The notes: generated by a model not told the origin, from the letters alone. A DNA stretch of 64,000 nt from Amycolatopsis alkalitolerans (GCF_006152065.1 NZ_VDFW01000008.1:1-64000), one strand, 5' to 3'. Positions 17,065 to 26,551 are shown, counted from the first letter of the stretch. Numbers and translations: made by a program.

Positions 17065-20000
17065 ATGCTGGTCCTGCACGGGTTCTGGGCGCCCGCCGCC
17101 GGATTGTGCCTGTGGGCCGAGGATTCCGAACGCACGGTGAAGAGCTCCAGCCAGGCACTGCGCGCGGCGCGGGCGCATCCGTTCGCCGCGCCCGCCGGCA
17201 CGCTCACCGGGCTCCACGCAGGCAAGGCGGACGAAGCGGTCCTGCAGCTGCCGTCGTTGCGCAGCGCACCGCTGGACTCGCCGGAGCTGGTGCGGATCAC
17301 GCCCCGCCCGCCAGCCCAGTCGAAACCCGGGTTACTGCCGTGGACGGTGCCCGTTGTCACCCTGGATGCATCTTCGGCGCTGCCGGCACTGGCCGAGCGC
17401 ATAGAGGACATCCGTTATGGCGCATCGGTGGACTACCTCGGCGAGGTCGCCGCGTTCGCCGGTGACCTGGTCGCGCGCGGCCGGGTGCTGCCGGTGCTGG
17501 AACGCGATCAGATCGGCCCGGTCGCCGGATGGCGGCCGGTGCTGCAAGGACGTGACGTGGTCGCCGTGCACGCGCTGGTCACCGCCATGCCCCCGGTCTG
17601 CCGGGCGGTACCAGGCCACCAGGACCCACACGAACTGGTCACCTCTGCGCTGCACGCGCTGGTCGACGCGGCCGCACGCCAAGCGCTGCCCACCGGCCTC
17701 GACCTCATGCCGCCGCGGCGCGGGCGCCGCCCCAAGCGCCTGCCCGCAGCCGAGGCCTGGCTCACCGCACTGTCCACACCGGACGGACGGTTCGACGCCG
17801 ACGATACGGAAGTCAACGCGCTCGCCGAGATGCTGGCACCGTGGGCCGAGGTCGGCACCGGGCAGACCGGGCCGGCCCACGCCACCTTCCGGCTGACCGA
17901 AGTCGCCGGCACGGACGAGCCCGCCTGGCGGTTGGAGTTCCTCCTGCAGTCGGTCGAGGACCCGAGCCTGCTGGTCCCCGCCGAGCAGGCCTGGGACGAC
18001 GACGGCAGCCTGAGCCGCTGGATCGCGCGCCCGCAGGAACTATTGCTGGCCGAGCTGGGCCGCGCCAGCCGGAGCTACCCCGAGCTGGCGCCGGCCCTGC
18101 GGCAGGCCCGGCCGTGCGCGCTGGATCTTGATGCCGAGGGTGCTTACCACTTCCTGTCGGTCGCGGCACCGGCGCTCGACGAGGCCGGCTTCGGGGTCAT
18201 GCTGCCCTCATGGTGGGACCAGAGCCGACAGCTCGGTCTCACGCTCGCCGCGCAGACTCCGGTCGACGGGGTAGTCCAGAAGAAGAGCAAATTCGGCCGC
18301 GACCAGCTGGTGCGGTTCCACTGGCAACTCGCCGTCGGGGACGACACGCTCACCGACGAGGAGATCGCGGCCCTCGCCGAGGCCAAGGCCCCGCTGGTGC
18401 GGCTGCGCGGCCAGTGGGTCGCGGTCGATCCCGACCAGCTCAAGCGTGGCCTGGAGTTCCTCAAGCGCAAGCCAAAGGGACGCAAGAGCGTCGCCGAGAT
18501 CCTCGCGCTGGCCGCCAGCCATCCCGACGACCTGGACACGCCCCTGCCGCTGACCGGTGTGCACGCCGACGGCTGGCTCGGTGAGCTTCTCAACGGCACC
18601 GCGGCGCAGACGCAGCGGCCGGTGACGACTCCTGACGATTTTCAAGCACAGCTGCGGCCCTATCAGGAACGCGGCCTGTCCTGGCTGTCGTTCCTGTCCT
18701 CGCTCGGGCTCGGCGCCTGCCTCGCCGACGACATGGGCCTGGGCAAGACCGTCCAGCTACTCGCTCTGGAAGCCGTGCAGCGGGCCGGCAATCCCGATGT
18801 GGGACCCACGCTGCTGGTGTGCCCGATGTCGCTGGTAGGCAACTGGCAGCGTGAGGCCGCGAAGTTCGCCCCCAAACTGCGGGTCTACGCCCACCACGGC
18901 CGCGAACGGCTGCACGACGAGCTTCTTCAGGAACGACTCACCGAGACCGACCTGCTCGTCACCACCTACGCCACCGCGATCCGCGACGCCGAAGAGCTCA
19001 CCGGCGTCGCGTGGCACCGCGTCGTGCTCGATGAGGCACAAGCGATCAAGAACAGCCTGTCGAAGTCCTCGAAAGCGGTGCGCCAGCTCAACGCCGGGCA
19101 CCGGGTCGCGCTGACCGGGACCCCGGTGGAGAACCGGCTGGCCGAAATGTGGTCCATCATGGACTTCCTCAACCCCGGAATGCTCGGCACCTCCGAGCTG
19201 TTCCGCACGCGCTACGCGATCCCCGTCGAGCGCTACGGTCAGACCGAGCCCGCGAAACGGCTGCGCACCGTCACCCGTCCCTATGTCCTGCGGCGGCTCA
19301 AGACCGATCCCACCATCATCGACGACCTGCCGGAGAAGATCGAGATCAAGCAGTACTGCCAGCTCACCACCGAGCAGGCTTCGCTGTATCAGTCCGTTGT
19401 GGACAACATGATGGACAAGATCGAGAACTCCGACGGCATCAAGCGGCGCGGCAATGTGCTCGCCGCCATGGCGAAACTCAAGCAGGTGTGCAACCACCCC
19501 GCCCAGCTGCTGCATGACCGGTCGGGGATCGGGCGGCGCTCTGGCAAGGTGATCCGGCTGGAGGAAATCCTCGACGAGCTTCTCGCCGAGGGCGACAAGG
19601 TGCTGTGCTTCACCCAGTTCACCGAGTTCGCCGAGATGCTGCTGCCGCACCTGTCCGCCCGGTTCGGCGCCGACGTGGCCTACCTGCACGGCGGCGTGCC
19701 GAAAAAGCGGCGCGACGAGATGGTCGCCCGGTTCCAGTCCGACGGCGGCCCACCGATCTTCCTGCTGTCCCTCAAGGCCGGCGGCACCGGGCTGAACCTC
19801 ACCGCCGCCAACCAGGTGATCCACCTCGACCGGTGGTGGAACCCGGCAGTGGAGAACCAGGCCACCGACCGGGCCTTCCGGATCGGCCAGAAACGCGCCG
19901 TGCAGGTCCGCAAGTTCATCTGCACCGGCACCCTCGAAGAGAAGATCGACGACATGATCGAGGAGAAGAAAGCACTGGCGGACCTCGTGGTCACCGACGG

Positions 20001-20079
20001 CGAAGGCTGGCTGACCGAACTGTCCACACGCGACCTGCGGGACCTGTTCACGCTGTCGGAAGGAGCCGTCGGTGAGTAA
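17065..20079 (+). CDS. SNF2-family DNA helicase/translocase
   Basis: This 1004-residue protein has an actinobacterial SNF2-associated N-terminal half (about 1-500) and a SNF2 ATPase: motif I DDMGLGKT near 556, motif II DEAQ in VLDEAQAIKN near 654, motif III LTGTPVENRL, and a C-terminal helicase lobe with GGTGLNL near 907 and DRAFRIGQ. Such proteins move along double-stranded DNA to remodel bound proteins. ATG 17065 follows GAGGGAG. The last eight bases overlap the SWIM gene, and the pairing of SNF2 and SWIM proteins is recurrent in actinobacteria, so they very likely work as one unit. It is intact although most of its neighbours are broken. Confidence 0.93.
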   Translation: MLVLHGFWAPAAGLCLWAEDSERTVKSSSQALRAARAHPFAAPAGTLTGLHAGKADEAVLQLPSLRSAPLDSPELVRITPRPPAQSKPGLLPWTVPVVTLDASSALPALAERIEDIRYGASVDYLGEVAAFAGDLVARGRVLPVLERDQIGPVAGWRPVLQGRDVVAVHALVTAMPPVCRAVPGHQDPHELVTSALHALVDAAARQALPTGLDLMPPRRGRRPKRLPAAEAWLTALSTPDGRFDADDTEVNALAEMLAPWAEVGTGQTGPAHATFRLTEVAGTDEPAWRLEFLLQSVEDPSLLVPAEQAWDDDGSLSRWIARPQELLLAELGRASRSYPELAPALRQARPCALDLDAEGAYHFLSVAAPALDEAGFGVMLPSWWDQSRQLGLTLAAQTPVDGVVQKKSKFGRDQLVRFHWQLAVGDDTLTDEEIAALAEAKAPLVRLRGQWVAVDPDQLKRGLEFLKRKPKGRKSVAEILALAASHPDDLDTPLPLTGVHADGWLGELLNGTAAQTQRPVTTPDDFQAQLRPYQERGLSWLSFLSSLGLGACLADDMGLGKTVQLLALEAVQRAGNPDVGPTLLVCPMSLVGNWQREAAKFAPKLRVYAHHGRERLHDELLQERLTETDLLVTTYATAIRDAEELTGVAWHRVVLDEAQAIKNSLSKSSKAVRQLNAGHRVALTGTPVENRLAEMWSIMDFLNPGMLGTSELFRTRYAIPVERYGQTEPAKRLRTVTRPYVLRRLKTDPTIIDDLPEKIEIKQYCQLTTEQASLYQSVVDNMMDKIENSDGIKRRGNVLAAMAKLKQVCNHPAQLLHDRSGIGRRSGKVIRLEEILDELLAEGDKVLCFTQFTEFAEMLLPHLSARFGADVAYLHGGVPKKRRDEMVARFQSDGGPPIFLLSLKAGGTGLNLTAANQVIHLDRWWNPAVENQATDRAFRIGQKRAVQVRKFICTGTLEEKIDDMIEEKKALADLVVTDGEGWLTELSTRDLRDLFTLSEGAVGE

Positions 20080-21130
20080 CGACTGGTATCCGTATCCGCC
20101 CTCCCGCCCGCGCACGGTCGAGGGCGGGCTCAAGGCGCGCAGCGCTCGCGGCGCGATGGGGCAGAGCTGGTGGTCCGGGCGCTTCGTCGCGGTCCTTGAG
20201 GACATCGGCATGGGCAACCGCCTTCAGCGCGGCCGCTCCTACGCCCGCAAAGGCCAGGTCATCTCCCTCGACGTGGACGCGGGATCCGTTGTCGCGCGTG
20301 TGCAGGGCAGCAGGGCGCGGCCCTATCGCGTGCGTATCGGCATCACCGCCTACGGCAAGCTCGAATGGGCCAAACTCGAACGCGCGCTCGCCGACAACGC
20401 CTGGTACGCCGCGAGACTCCTCGCGGGCGAGATGCCCGAGGACATCGAGGACCTGTTCACCGGCCTCGGGCTGCCGCTGTTTCCCGCGTCGGCGGGCGAG
20501 CTGTCCATGGACTGCTCGTGCCCCGACGGCGAAGTGCCGTGCAAGCACATCGCGGCCGCCTTCTACTTGCTGGCCGAAGCGTTCGACGAGGACCCCTTCA
20601 CCATCCTCGCCTGGCGCGGGCGCGACCGCGAGGACCTGCTGGCCAACCTGCAAGCCGCCCGCACGAGTGGCCGGCCCGCCGCCGACCGCGTCGAGCACGT
20701 CGGCCCGGCCCTGGACGAGTGTCTCGACACCTTCTTCGCCCGGCAAGCCGGCATCCCCAGGACCAGCCCAGCACGCACCGGCAGCACGGGGATGCTGGAG
20801 CAGCTACCGCCGATCGACGCGGCGGTGCGCGGCAGTTCGCTGATTCAGCTGCTGCGACCGGCGTATGAGGCGTTCGGCGAAAGCAGCCCGATAGTCTTCC
20901 CCACGGCCGCGGCCAGGCACGACCTGGCTGCCCTGCTCGAAGGCCATCACACGGAGATCCTCGCCATGCTCGATGGCTACGGTGCCGTCAACCCTCGTGC
21001 CGGCGAGGACGCCGTGCTGCTGGTTGACCTCACCTACGCCGAGGACGACCCCGAAGAGGTCGAGCTGGATATCGCCGAGGAGCTGTATGACGCCGTGGGC
21101 CTCGAAGTCACCGTCGTGATCACAGACTGA
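20072..21130 (+). CDS. SWIM zinc-finger protein with nucleotidyltransferase-like C-terminal extension
   Basis: The first 265 or so residues are a SWIM protein, with the zinc motif C-x-C-x6-C-x-H (CSCPDGEVPCKH) near 149-160, expected to bind DNA or the SNF2 partner. The family usually ends soon after LLRPAYEAFGE. Here about 80 more residues follow (HDLAALLEGHHTEILAMLDG, then DAVLLVDLTYAEDDPEEVEL and LEVTVVITD). They look like a minimal nucleotidyltransferase fold whose G-S-x-x-R-G active-site loop is deleted. The GTG start overlaps the SNF2 gene by eight bases. The 3' end overlaps the converging SEC-C pseudogene by 11 bases, so the extension may be a readthrough fusion. Confidence 0.8.
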   Translation: MSNDWYPYPPSRPRTVEGGLKARSARGAMGQSWWSGRFVAVLEDIGMGNRLQRGRSYARKGQVISLDVDAGSVVARVQGSRARPYRVRIGITAYGKLEWAKLERALADNAWYAARLLAGEMPEDIEDLFTGLGLPLFPASAGELSMDCSCPDGEVPCKHIAAAFYLLAEAFDEDPFTILAWRGRDREDLLANLQAARTSGRPAADRVEHVGPALDECLDTFFARQAGIPRTSPARTGSTGMLEQLPPIDAAVRGSSLIQLLRPAYEAFGESSPIVFPTAAARHDLAALLEGHHTEILAMLDGYGAVNPRAGEDAVLLVDLTYAEDDPEEVELDIAEELYDAVGLEVTVVITD

Positions 21131-22105
21131 CCGCGAAACCCGGGGCGCCGCAACACTTCTTGTACTTGCGCTCCGAACCGCACCAGCACGGCTCGTTCCG
21201 GCCCGGCGGCCACGGGATACCGTCCCCCGCGATACCGGCGAGGATCGCCAACCGTTCGAAGGTCTCCACGCTGTCCGGCTCGGCGCCAGTGAGTTCCGAG
21301 TGGGCAAACACCTACTCGACAGTGAGCGGAACCACGGTGAGTTCCCGGCTGCCTTCAGCCGCACGCAACGCACTCTCGACGGTGCGCCGGTGAAGCAGAT
21401 GCGGATCATCGACAGCGCTCAAGTCGGCACAGGCCTGCGGGAACCGCACCATCGCATGGTCGATCTCGGAGCGCGGCCAGTAGGCCAAGGCCAGCACCGC
21501 CGTGCGACGCCCCACCTGTCGCAGGATCGCGAGGTCGTCTTCGAGCCGGAAGGTCTCCTTCTCCAGCTCGGCGAGGTGTTCGCGGGTCCAGAGCTGATCG
21601 GCACGCTTTCCGGGAGTCACCCACTCGTAGTGCTCGAACCAGATCCGATCCCATTCGTCCAGGGTCAGGTCACTGAACTTGCGCCCGCGCCTCCAGTGAC
21701 TCGGCCAGGCTCGGGTCGGTGGCCAGCTGCTCGCTGTCCCGGATCACGCCACCCGACCGGCGAGTGGCCCCGGCAGTGAGCCACCGGTCCGCCTCGCGCA
21801 GATCGTCCTGGTCCACCAGCAGGTCGCCGACGTCCGGATACACCCGCGGATCGGCCGGGTGCTCCGTCCACAATGCACCGAGCACCTCACGCGCACGGTC
21901 CGCTTGCCCGTCGTCGAACAGGAACCTCGCGTAGTTCACCCGGGGATCCCCGTCGTCCACCGGCCCGCCGTCCGAAATCGCCATCTCGAACAATCGCTCG
22001 GCGCGAGAGGCCTCACCGGAGCGCGCCCACTGCTTGGCGGCCAAGGTGAGCAGCTGAGCCCGGTCCTGCGGCATCTGCCCGGCCAGCTCCCCGATGATCC
22101 AGCGC
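21120..22105 (-). pseudogene. TPR/SEC-C zinc-motif protein, broken
   Basis: From about 22105 the minus strand encodes TPR-like helices (ELAGQMPQDRAQLLTLAAKQ; RVNYARFLFDDGQADRAREV). Near 21690 the frame breaks after EARAQ and resumes in another frame as KFSDLTLDEWDRIWFEHYEW, continuing through VTPGKRADQLW. A TAG at 21312-21314 then interrupts the frame between VVPLTVE and VFAHSEL. The last part has the SEC-C motif PGRNEPCWCGSERKYKKCC, which binds zinc. One frameshift plus one nonsense codon indicates a dead gene. The first few residues are also missing, where it abuts the ATPase fragment. Confidence 0.72.
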
Positions 22106-22596
22106 AGGCCGCGCCGTTCCGGGCCGATCCGAGCACCGCGCTCGATGCGGCACGGCGCAGCAATTCCGGCCTCGTGCTCCTCGACGAATGGCAAGAGGTT
22201 CCCGAAGTACTGGCCGCGGCGAAGCGGGCTGTGGATCGAGGTGCCGAAGCCGGTAGCTTCATCCTCACCGGCAGCGGGCGAGCCGCCCTGACCTCGGCTT
22301 CGTGGCCCGGCACCGGGCGTTTGATCACGATGGACATGCATCCCCTGACGGTCCTGGAACAGCGCGCGTCGAACGCACCGCACAGCGACATCATCGCCAG
22401 GGTCATGTCCAATCAGGTCTCCGACCTCGCGCTCCCTCCCGAGCTGCCGAATCTCGTCGAATATCTCGACCTCGCGATGATCGGCGGATACCCGCCTGTG
22501 GTCCGGCTTCCCGCCCGGTCCCGCAGGTTGTGGTTGAAGGTCTTCCGATTCGCGCAGCAGAACTCGGCCGCTTCACGCCACGCCGTGCGCCGCTGA
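22106..22596 (+). pseudogene. AAA-type ATPase (AAA_14/DUF4143-like), internal fragment
   Basis: The plus strand encodes LVLLDEWQEVPEVLAAAKRA (Walker B region), GSFILTGSGRAAL (sensor region), WPGTGRL and NLVEYLDLAMIGGYPPVVRL, the middle of the predicted ATPases often called AAA_14/DUF4143. The P-loop domain upstream and everything after RSRRLWL are missing. It lies back to back with the N-terminal end of the SEC-C pseudogene, so a rearrangement junction lies close to 22105. Confidence 0.7.
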
Positions 22597-22900
22597 TGGC
22601 GCGCCCTCCCCCAGTGCATCGCCTCGTCTGGAGTCCATCGCGACGGAACCCGGACCTGATCGCGGCGTTGCGGGCAGGTCGACCAGCGCCTGGCCGGCGG
22701 GCACCGGGAGGCCGTGGCGGCACTGCGGTTGGCTGCTGAGCATCTAGTCGAAGCCGCGCGAAAGGATCTCGGCGTGCCAGCGCGATGACGATCGGCGTGC
22801 GCGGATGCGCCAAAAGCGTGCGCGAAACGTACAGCAGGGGGGCCAGCCGAGGAGCTAGCGTCGGACTCCCGACCAGGCGAAAAAGGGAGCCACAGCGATC
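22597..22900. other. Intergenic with a short coding remnant
   Basis: A frame ending at 22787 reads VDQRLAGGHREAVAALRLAA and then EHLVEAARKDLG before a TGA, with codon use typical of real genes, but has no start or upstream continuation. It is probably the tail of a lost gene. The last 20 bases contain AAAAAGGGAG, the ribosome-binding site of the next gene. Confidence 0.35.
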
Positions 22901-24283
22901 ATGGAAGTCGACCGCAACCAGCCGATCTCTCAGGTTATCCGAGCCGCCAGACGCGAATGCAAGCTGAGCCAGTACACGCTGGCTAGTGAGCTCGCGACCA
23001 TTTCCGGTCGGCCCACCATCACGCGCGATCTCGTGGCCCGCTGGGAGCGCGGCCACCAGATTCCCCGTGCTGGCACGCGCCAGTGGTTGTCCGTCGTTCT
23101 TCAGGTTCCCCGCGAGCAGCTCGACATCGCGGCGGCTGCGGCGCGCCGGCGCAGCCGCCTCGGTCACGCCGTCGTGACCGAAAACGCGCCAGCGCAGCCA
23201 GGGCACGCGCGCCGCGCACAGGGCACCCCGCCGCTGCTGCCGATGTTCCGCTCGCGGGTGCAGGGCGGCATCCTCGCCGCCACCCTCCTCAACCCGGACC
23301 GATCGTTCAGCCTCACCGAGCTCGCCGAGCACGCCGGAGCCTCGCTCGCGTCCGTCGACAAAGAGAACAAACTGCTCGAGCGGGCGGGACTGCTGACCAG
23401 CCGGCGCGAAGGCACCATCCGGCTCATGCGCGCGGCGGACCAGCACGGTGCCTTGATCGGACCGCTCACCGAGCTCATGCGGCTGACCTACGGCGTTCCG
23501 CAGATCGTCGGTGAGGAGTTCGGCAGCGTCCCTGGGGTGGCGCGGATCGCGCTCGGGGGTATCTGGGCAGACCGTTTCGCCGGTATCCCTGGCCCGGAAC
23601 CCGACGGTATCGAGCTCCTCATCGCGACACCGCCGGGAAAGACCCCCGATGAACACGCGCTCAGCGTCGCGGCACAACGCGCCGAACAGCGCCTGAAGCG
23701 GCCCCTGACCTTCACCACTGTGCCCCTCGACCCCGATCTGGACACGTTGCAGATCCCGCACCAGCGGCCCGGGCACCCGGTCGTCGAGGTCGCCGCGATC
23801 CGGCCCCGCAGCGTGCCCCGGCCCTCCGATGTGGAGCTCGACGGCCGCGACACGATCCACCATCTGATCCATGCCGGGCAACTGGAGATGATCGGCGGAC
23901 CCGGCGCGAACGGCCGGCCGTTCCTGGACCTTGCGGCCAAGCACATCGCTTCCGCAGAACGGATCGGCGAGAACGCACCCGATTCCACGTTCATCCTGCT
24001 GTCGCAGGCAGCACAGCTGATCGGATCCTCCCTGCTGGCTCAGCAAGGGCTGCGAGCCTCGATGAACGCGGCCGAGCATGTCGTCGGGACCGCCGTGACC
24101 GCCCAATTCGGCCACCAGTTTTCGCAAATCGAACTCCTGCGCCGACGCAGCAGGGAACTCGACGTACCGACCAGCCGCGACAGCCACGTCACACCCGCGG
24201 AAGTGAGTACCTACCTGCGCACCGTTCGAACACTTCTCGCCACCGCGACCCACCTCGCCGAAAAGATCGGCCTCTTCAGCTGA
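22901..24283 (+). CDS. Single-chain XRE HTH, winged helix, nucleotidyltransferase-like and HEPN-like protein
   Basis: This 460-residue protein appears to join four modules. Residues 10-75 are an XRE helix-turn-helix (KLSQYTLASELA; TRDLVARWERG). Residues 115-180 are a winged helix (FSLTELAEHAGASLASVDKE). Residues 184-310 follow the layout of a minimal nucleotidyltransferase, but the catalytic G-S and D-x-D positions read LGG and G-I-E, so catalysis is unlikely. Residues 340-458 are all-helical and resemble HEPN domains, with LRRRSRELDVP where relatives have R-x4-YP. The winged-helix/MNT/HEPN order resembles known regulators; the added XRE domain is unusual. ATG 22901 follows GGGAG. It is the only intact gene among pseudogenes from 21.1 to 26.1 kb. 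Role inferred: DNA-binding conflict or toxin-antitoxin-like factor. Confidence 0.6.
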   Translation: MEVDRNQPISQVIRAARRECKLSQYTLASELATISGRPTITRDLVARWERGHQIPRAGTRQWLSVVLQVPREQLDIAAAAARRRSRLGHAVVTENAPAQPGHARRAQGTPPLLPMFRSRVQGGILAATLLNPDRSFSLTELAEHAGASLASVDKENKLLERAGLLTSRREGTIRLMRAADQHGALIGPLTELMRLTYGVPQIVGEEFGSVPGVARIALGGIWADRFAGIPGPEPDGIELLIATPPGKTPDEHALSVAAQRAEQRLKRPLTFTTVPLDPDLDTLQIPHQRPGHPVVEVAAIRPRSVPRPSDVELDGRDTIHHLIHAGQLEMIGGPGANGRPFLDLAAKHIASAERIGENAPDSTFILLSQAAQLIGSSLLAQQGLRASMNAAEHVVGTAVTAQFGHQFSQIELLRRRSRELDVPTSRDSHVTPAEVSTYLRTVRTLLATATHLAEKIGLFS

Positions 24284-24293
24284 CAAGTCGGAC

Positions 24294-24326
24294 GGCCGCC
24301 GGCGGAATTCATGGTCTCCGGCGGCC
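24294..24326 (+). terminator. Hairpin after the XRE/HEPN-like gene
   Basis: GGCCGCCGG (24294-24302) pairs with CCGGCGGCC (24318-24326) across a 15-base loop, 11 bases after the stop codon. There is no T-run, as is common for actinobacterial terminators. Confidence 0.5.
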
Positions 24327-24352
24327 AGGCCCGGCATCCGTACCGTCGGGAC

Positions 24353-25060
24353 ATGATGGTCTTCTCGTGGTCGCCGCTCATCGCACCCGGCCAGCGGCGA
24401 CGCTGATGGCGTCACAGAATCGCGATAGGCCTGCTCGCCTTCGCCATGTTCGGCGTATGGATCTTCCTGACCTACCAGCTCCAAACCGTGATGGGATAGG
24501 GCCCCCTGCACGCCGGCCTGGCGTTCGTTGCGCTGATGGCGGGAAATCTGGCCGGCCGCGGCCGTCTCTCCGATCGCCTGGTCCGGTGGACGAGCCCCGC
24601 GCAACTGTTCGTCATCAGGCTCCTGCTCTCCGCAAGCGGCCTGGTCCTGCTGACCCAGCTCACCCCCGACACCTCCTACTGGGGTGTGATCCTGCCTGCG
24701 GAGTTGCTGCTCGGGTTCGGGGCCGGTCTCGCGATACCGACGGTGCTGAACGCCGCGGTCGCCGGAGTAACGGCTGAAGACGCCGGGGTGGCGTCGGCAT
24801 TGTTCCAGACGTCGAACATGATGGCCGCTTCGCTCGGCACCGCTGCCTTGAGCACCGTCGCGGTGGCGGTCACGGCTGGCACCGCGGATGCGAAGGCCAT
24901 CGCGCACGGCTACTCGATCGCGGCCGCGTGCGCGGCCGGTGTGCTGCTCACCGGAGCCTTGTTCCTCGCACTGTTCCTACGCGGCAGCAGGTATGTCGAA
25001 TACTCAAACTGGGGTGGACAGCCACGGGCGGATGCCCGATTGTTGAAACCGGAGGTGTAA
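24353..25060 (+). pseudogene. MFS drug-efflux transporter (DHA2-like), C-terminal part with nonsense codon
   Basis: The frame reads IGLLAFAMFGVWIFLTYQLQ, TVMG, then a TAG (24497-24499) where DHA2 transporters have Tyr in the G-Y-x-P-L-x-A-G-L motif (here *GPLHAGLAF). It continues through MAGNLAGRGRLSDRLVRW and several membrane segments to a stop at 25058. The first half of the transporter is absent. Both the loss of about eight helices and the stop codon show it is not functional. Confidence 0.75.
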
Positions 25061-25109
25061 CGGGTCACACGATAATTGATGGTGACTCCAACAGTGACCG
25101 CCGGAAATC

Positions 25110-26071
25110 ATGTCCAGACTCCCGCTCGAGCAATTTGAGGTATTTCATACCGACAATCTCGATTTGGCGCGCGAAACAGTAGGAAAGGTCCTGTGCCCGC
25201 ACAAGCTGAGTCTCGTCGGGCGCGACGGTGCACTCGACGCTCACCTGCATTCGCGAAGATTGCACAACATCGGGCTGACCTACGCCGCATATGGCGGCGA
25301 GCCGGGGAATTTCTACGTCGTCGAGGTAGCGCTGGCCGGTAAGGGGGTTATCCGTTCCGGAAACCGGCAAACCCAGTTGATGCCAGGACGAGCCGCGGCC
25401 GTGGGCCCGGCCGAGCCCCTCACGCAACGGCTGTCGGCATCTTTCGGGCACCTGGTCCTGCGCATCGAGCGAACCGCACTGGAAGTTCAGCTGAGCAATC
25501 TCCCGGGCACTCCGCTGGCGCGCCCGCTCGACTTCCGGCTGGGCATGGACCTGGTCGCCGGATACGCGCGACGCTGGTACGACCTCGCCAGGTACTGGGT
25601 GGCTGACGTCGACCGGCGCGGCAGCATGCTGAACCATCACTCTCTCCTGATGGAATCCGTCGACGCGAACTCGTGACCGGCCTGCTGCTCACCCAGCCCA
25701 ACAACTACACCGCTCAACTCTAGGGCATCGCACCCGCGGCTCCGTCGCGCGCGGTGGACACCGCTGTCGAACTGATCGAAGGACGCCCGGAGTCCGCGCA
25801 CGATCTGGCCAGCCTGGCCCGCGCGACCCATGTCAGCGCGCGCTCGCTGCAGAAGGCGTACCGGCGCGAACTGGACACCTCGGTCGTCGAGTATGTCCGT
25901 GGCGCACGGCTTCAACACGCCCGCCGCGAACTCCTTTCGGCGCAGCCGGATACCGCTACCGTCGCCGCCGTCGCATACCGCTGGGGCTTCGCGCACCCCG
26001 GCCGGTTCTCAATCTGGTACCGCCAGCGGTTCGGCGAATCACCGTCGCAGACGTTGCGCCGGCCCGGCTAA
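25110..26071 (+). pseudogene. AraC-type regulator, frameshift plus nonsense
   Basis: The first frame (25110-25676) encodes the AraC-binding-like sensor domain (FEVFHTDNLDLARE; FYVVEVALAGKGVIRSGN). It stops just after SLLMESV. In another frame the match continues as RRELVTGLLLTQPNNYTAQL, meets a TAG at 25721-25723, then gives a complete AraC DNA-binding domain (LASLARATHVSARSLQKAYR; VAAVAYRWGFAHPGRFSIWY). One frameshift and one stop codon separate sensor and DNA-binding halves. The gene family is the same as at 11899-12687. Confidence 0.78.
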
Positions 26072-26125
26072 CACGTATTCCGCTACCGAGTTCGCCACAT
26101 TTCGCTGTTCACCGCCGAAATAAGC

Positions 26126-26452
26126 TCAGGTGCGCACGACGAGCGCGTCGACCTTTTCCAGCAGCGCCCGCAAGGACTTCAGGTGCGCGAGCAACCGCGC
26201 CTGACCCTCCTCGGTGATCCGCACCCAGCTGTGCTGATGCTCGTCGCGGCGCAGATGGACGTAGCCTTCCTCGCGCAGGCGCCCCAGCCGCCGAAGCAGG
26301 TCGGCCTTCTCCAACCCGACCGCGTCAGCGACCTCCTCAACGCGCCGTGACGCGGGCCGGACAAGTGCTGCGGCGATCAGGAGCCTGGCCGGATCAGTCA
26401 GCAGGCGATCGAGCTGCGGCAGGTCCTTCACCTGGGGCGATGTCGTGGTCAA
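26126..26452 (-). CDS. Small winged-helix transcriptional regulator
   Basis: This 108-residue protein is a winged-helix DNA-binding domain of the MarR/HTH_34 type: LLIAAALVRPASRRVEEVAD forms the first helices, GLEKADLLRRLGRLREEGYV the recognition helix and wing entry, and a C-terminal helix (LLAHLKSLRALLEKVDAL) would dimerise. The frame is open to 26518, but TTG 26452 is preceded by GGAGGA at good spacing and leaves the palindrome at 26493-26506 untranslated, so I prefer it. It is divergent from the DUF262 gene, 164 bases away, and is its obvious candidate repressor. Confidence 0.72.
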   Translation of the reverse strand: MTTTSPQVKDLPQLDRLLTDPARLLIAAALVRPASRRVEEVADAVGLEKADLLRRLGRLREEGYVHLRRDEHQHSWVRITEEGQARLLAHLKSLRALLEKVDALVVRT

Positions 26453-26492
26453 CTCGGTCCTCCGCGCCAGCTCGGTGGTTGATACTCTTGAG

Positions 26493-26506
26493 AGCTTAAA
26501 TAAGCT
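26493..26506. promoter_or_regulatory. Palindromic operator candidate
   Basis: AGCTTA and TAAGCT form perfect 6-base arms around AA in the gap between the winged-helix regulator and the DUF262 gene, about 40 bases upstream of the preferred TTG start. It is a plausible autoregulatory site. Confidence 0.45.
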
Positions 26507-26551
26507 ATCGCACGCCATCGTAACGCGCAGCGACCGGGTGATGGACTCGCC

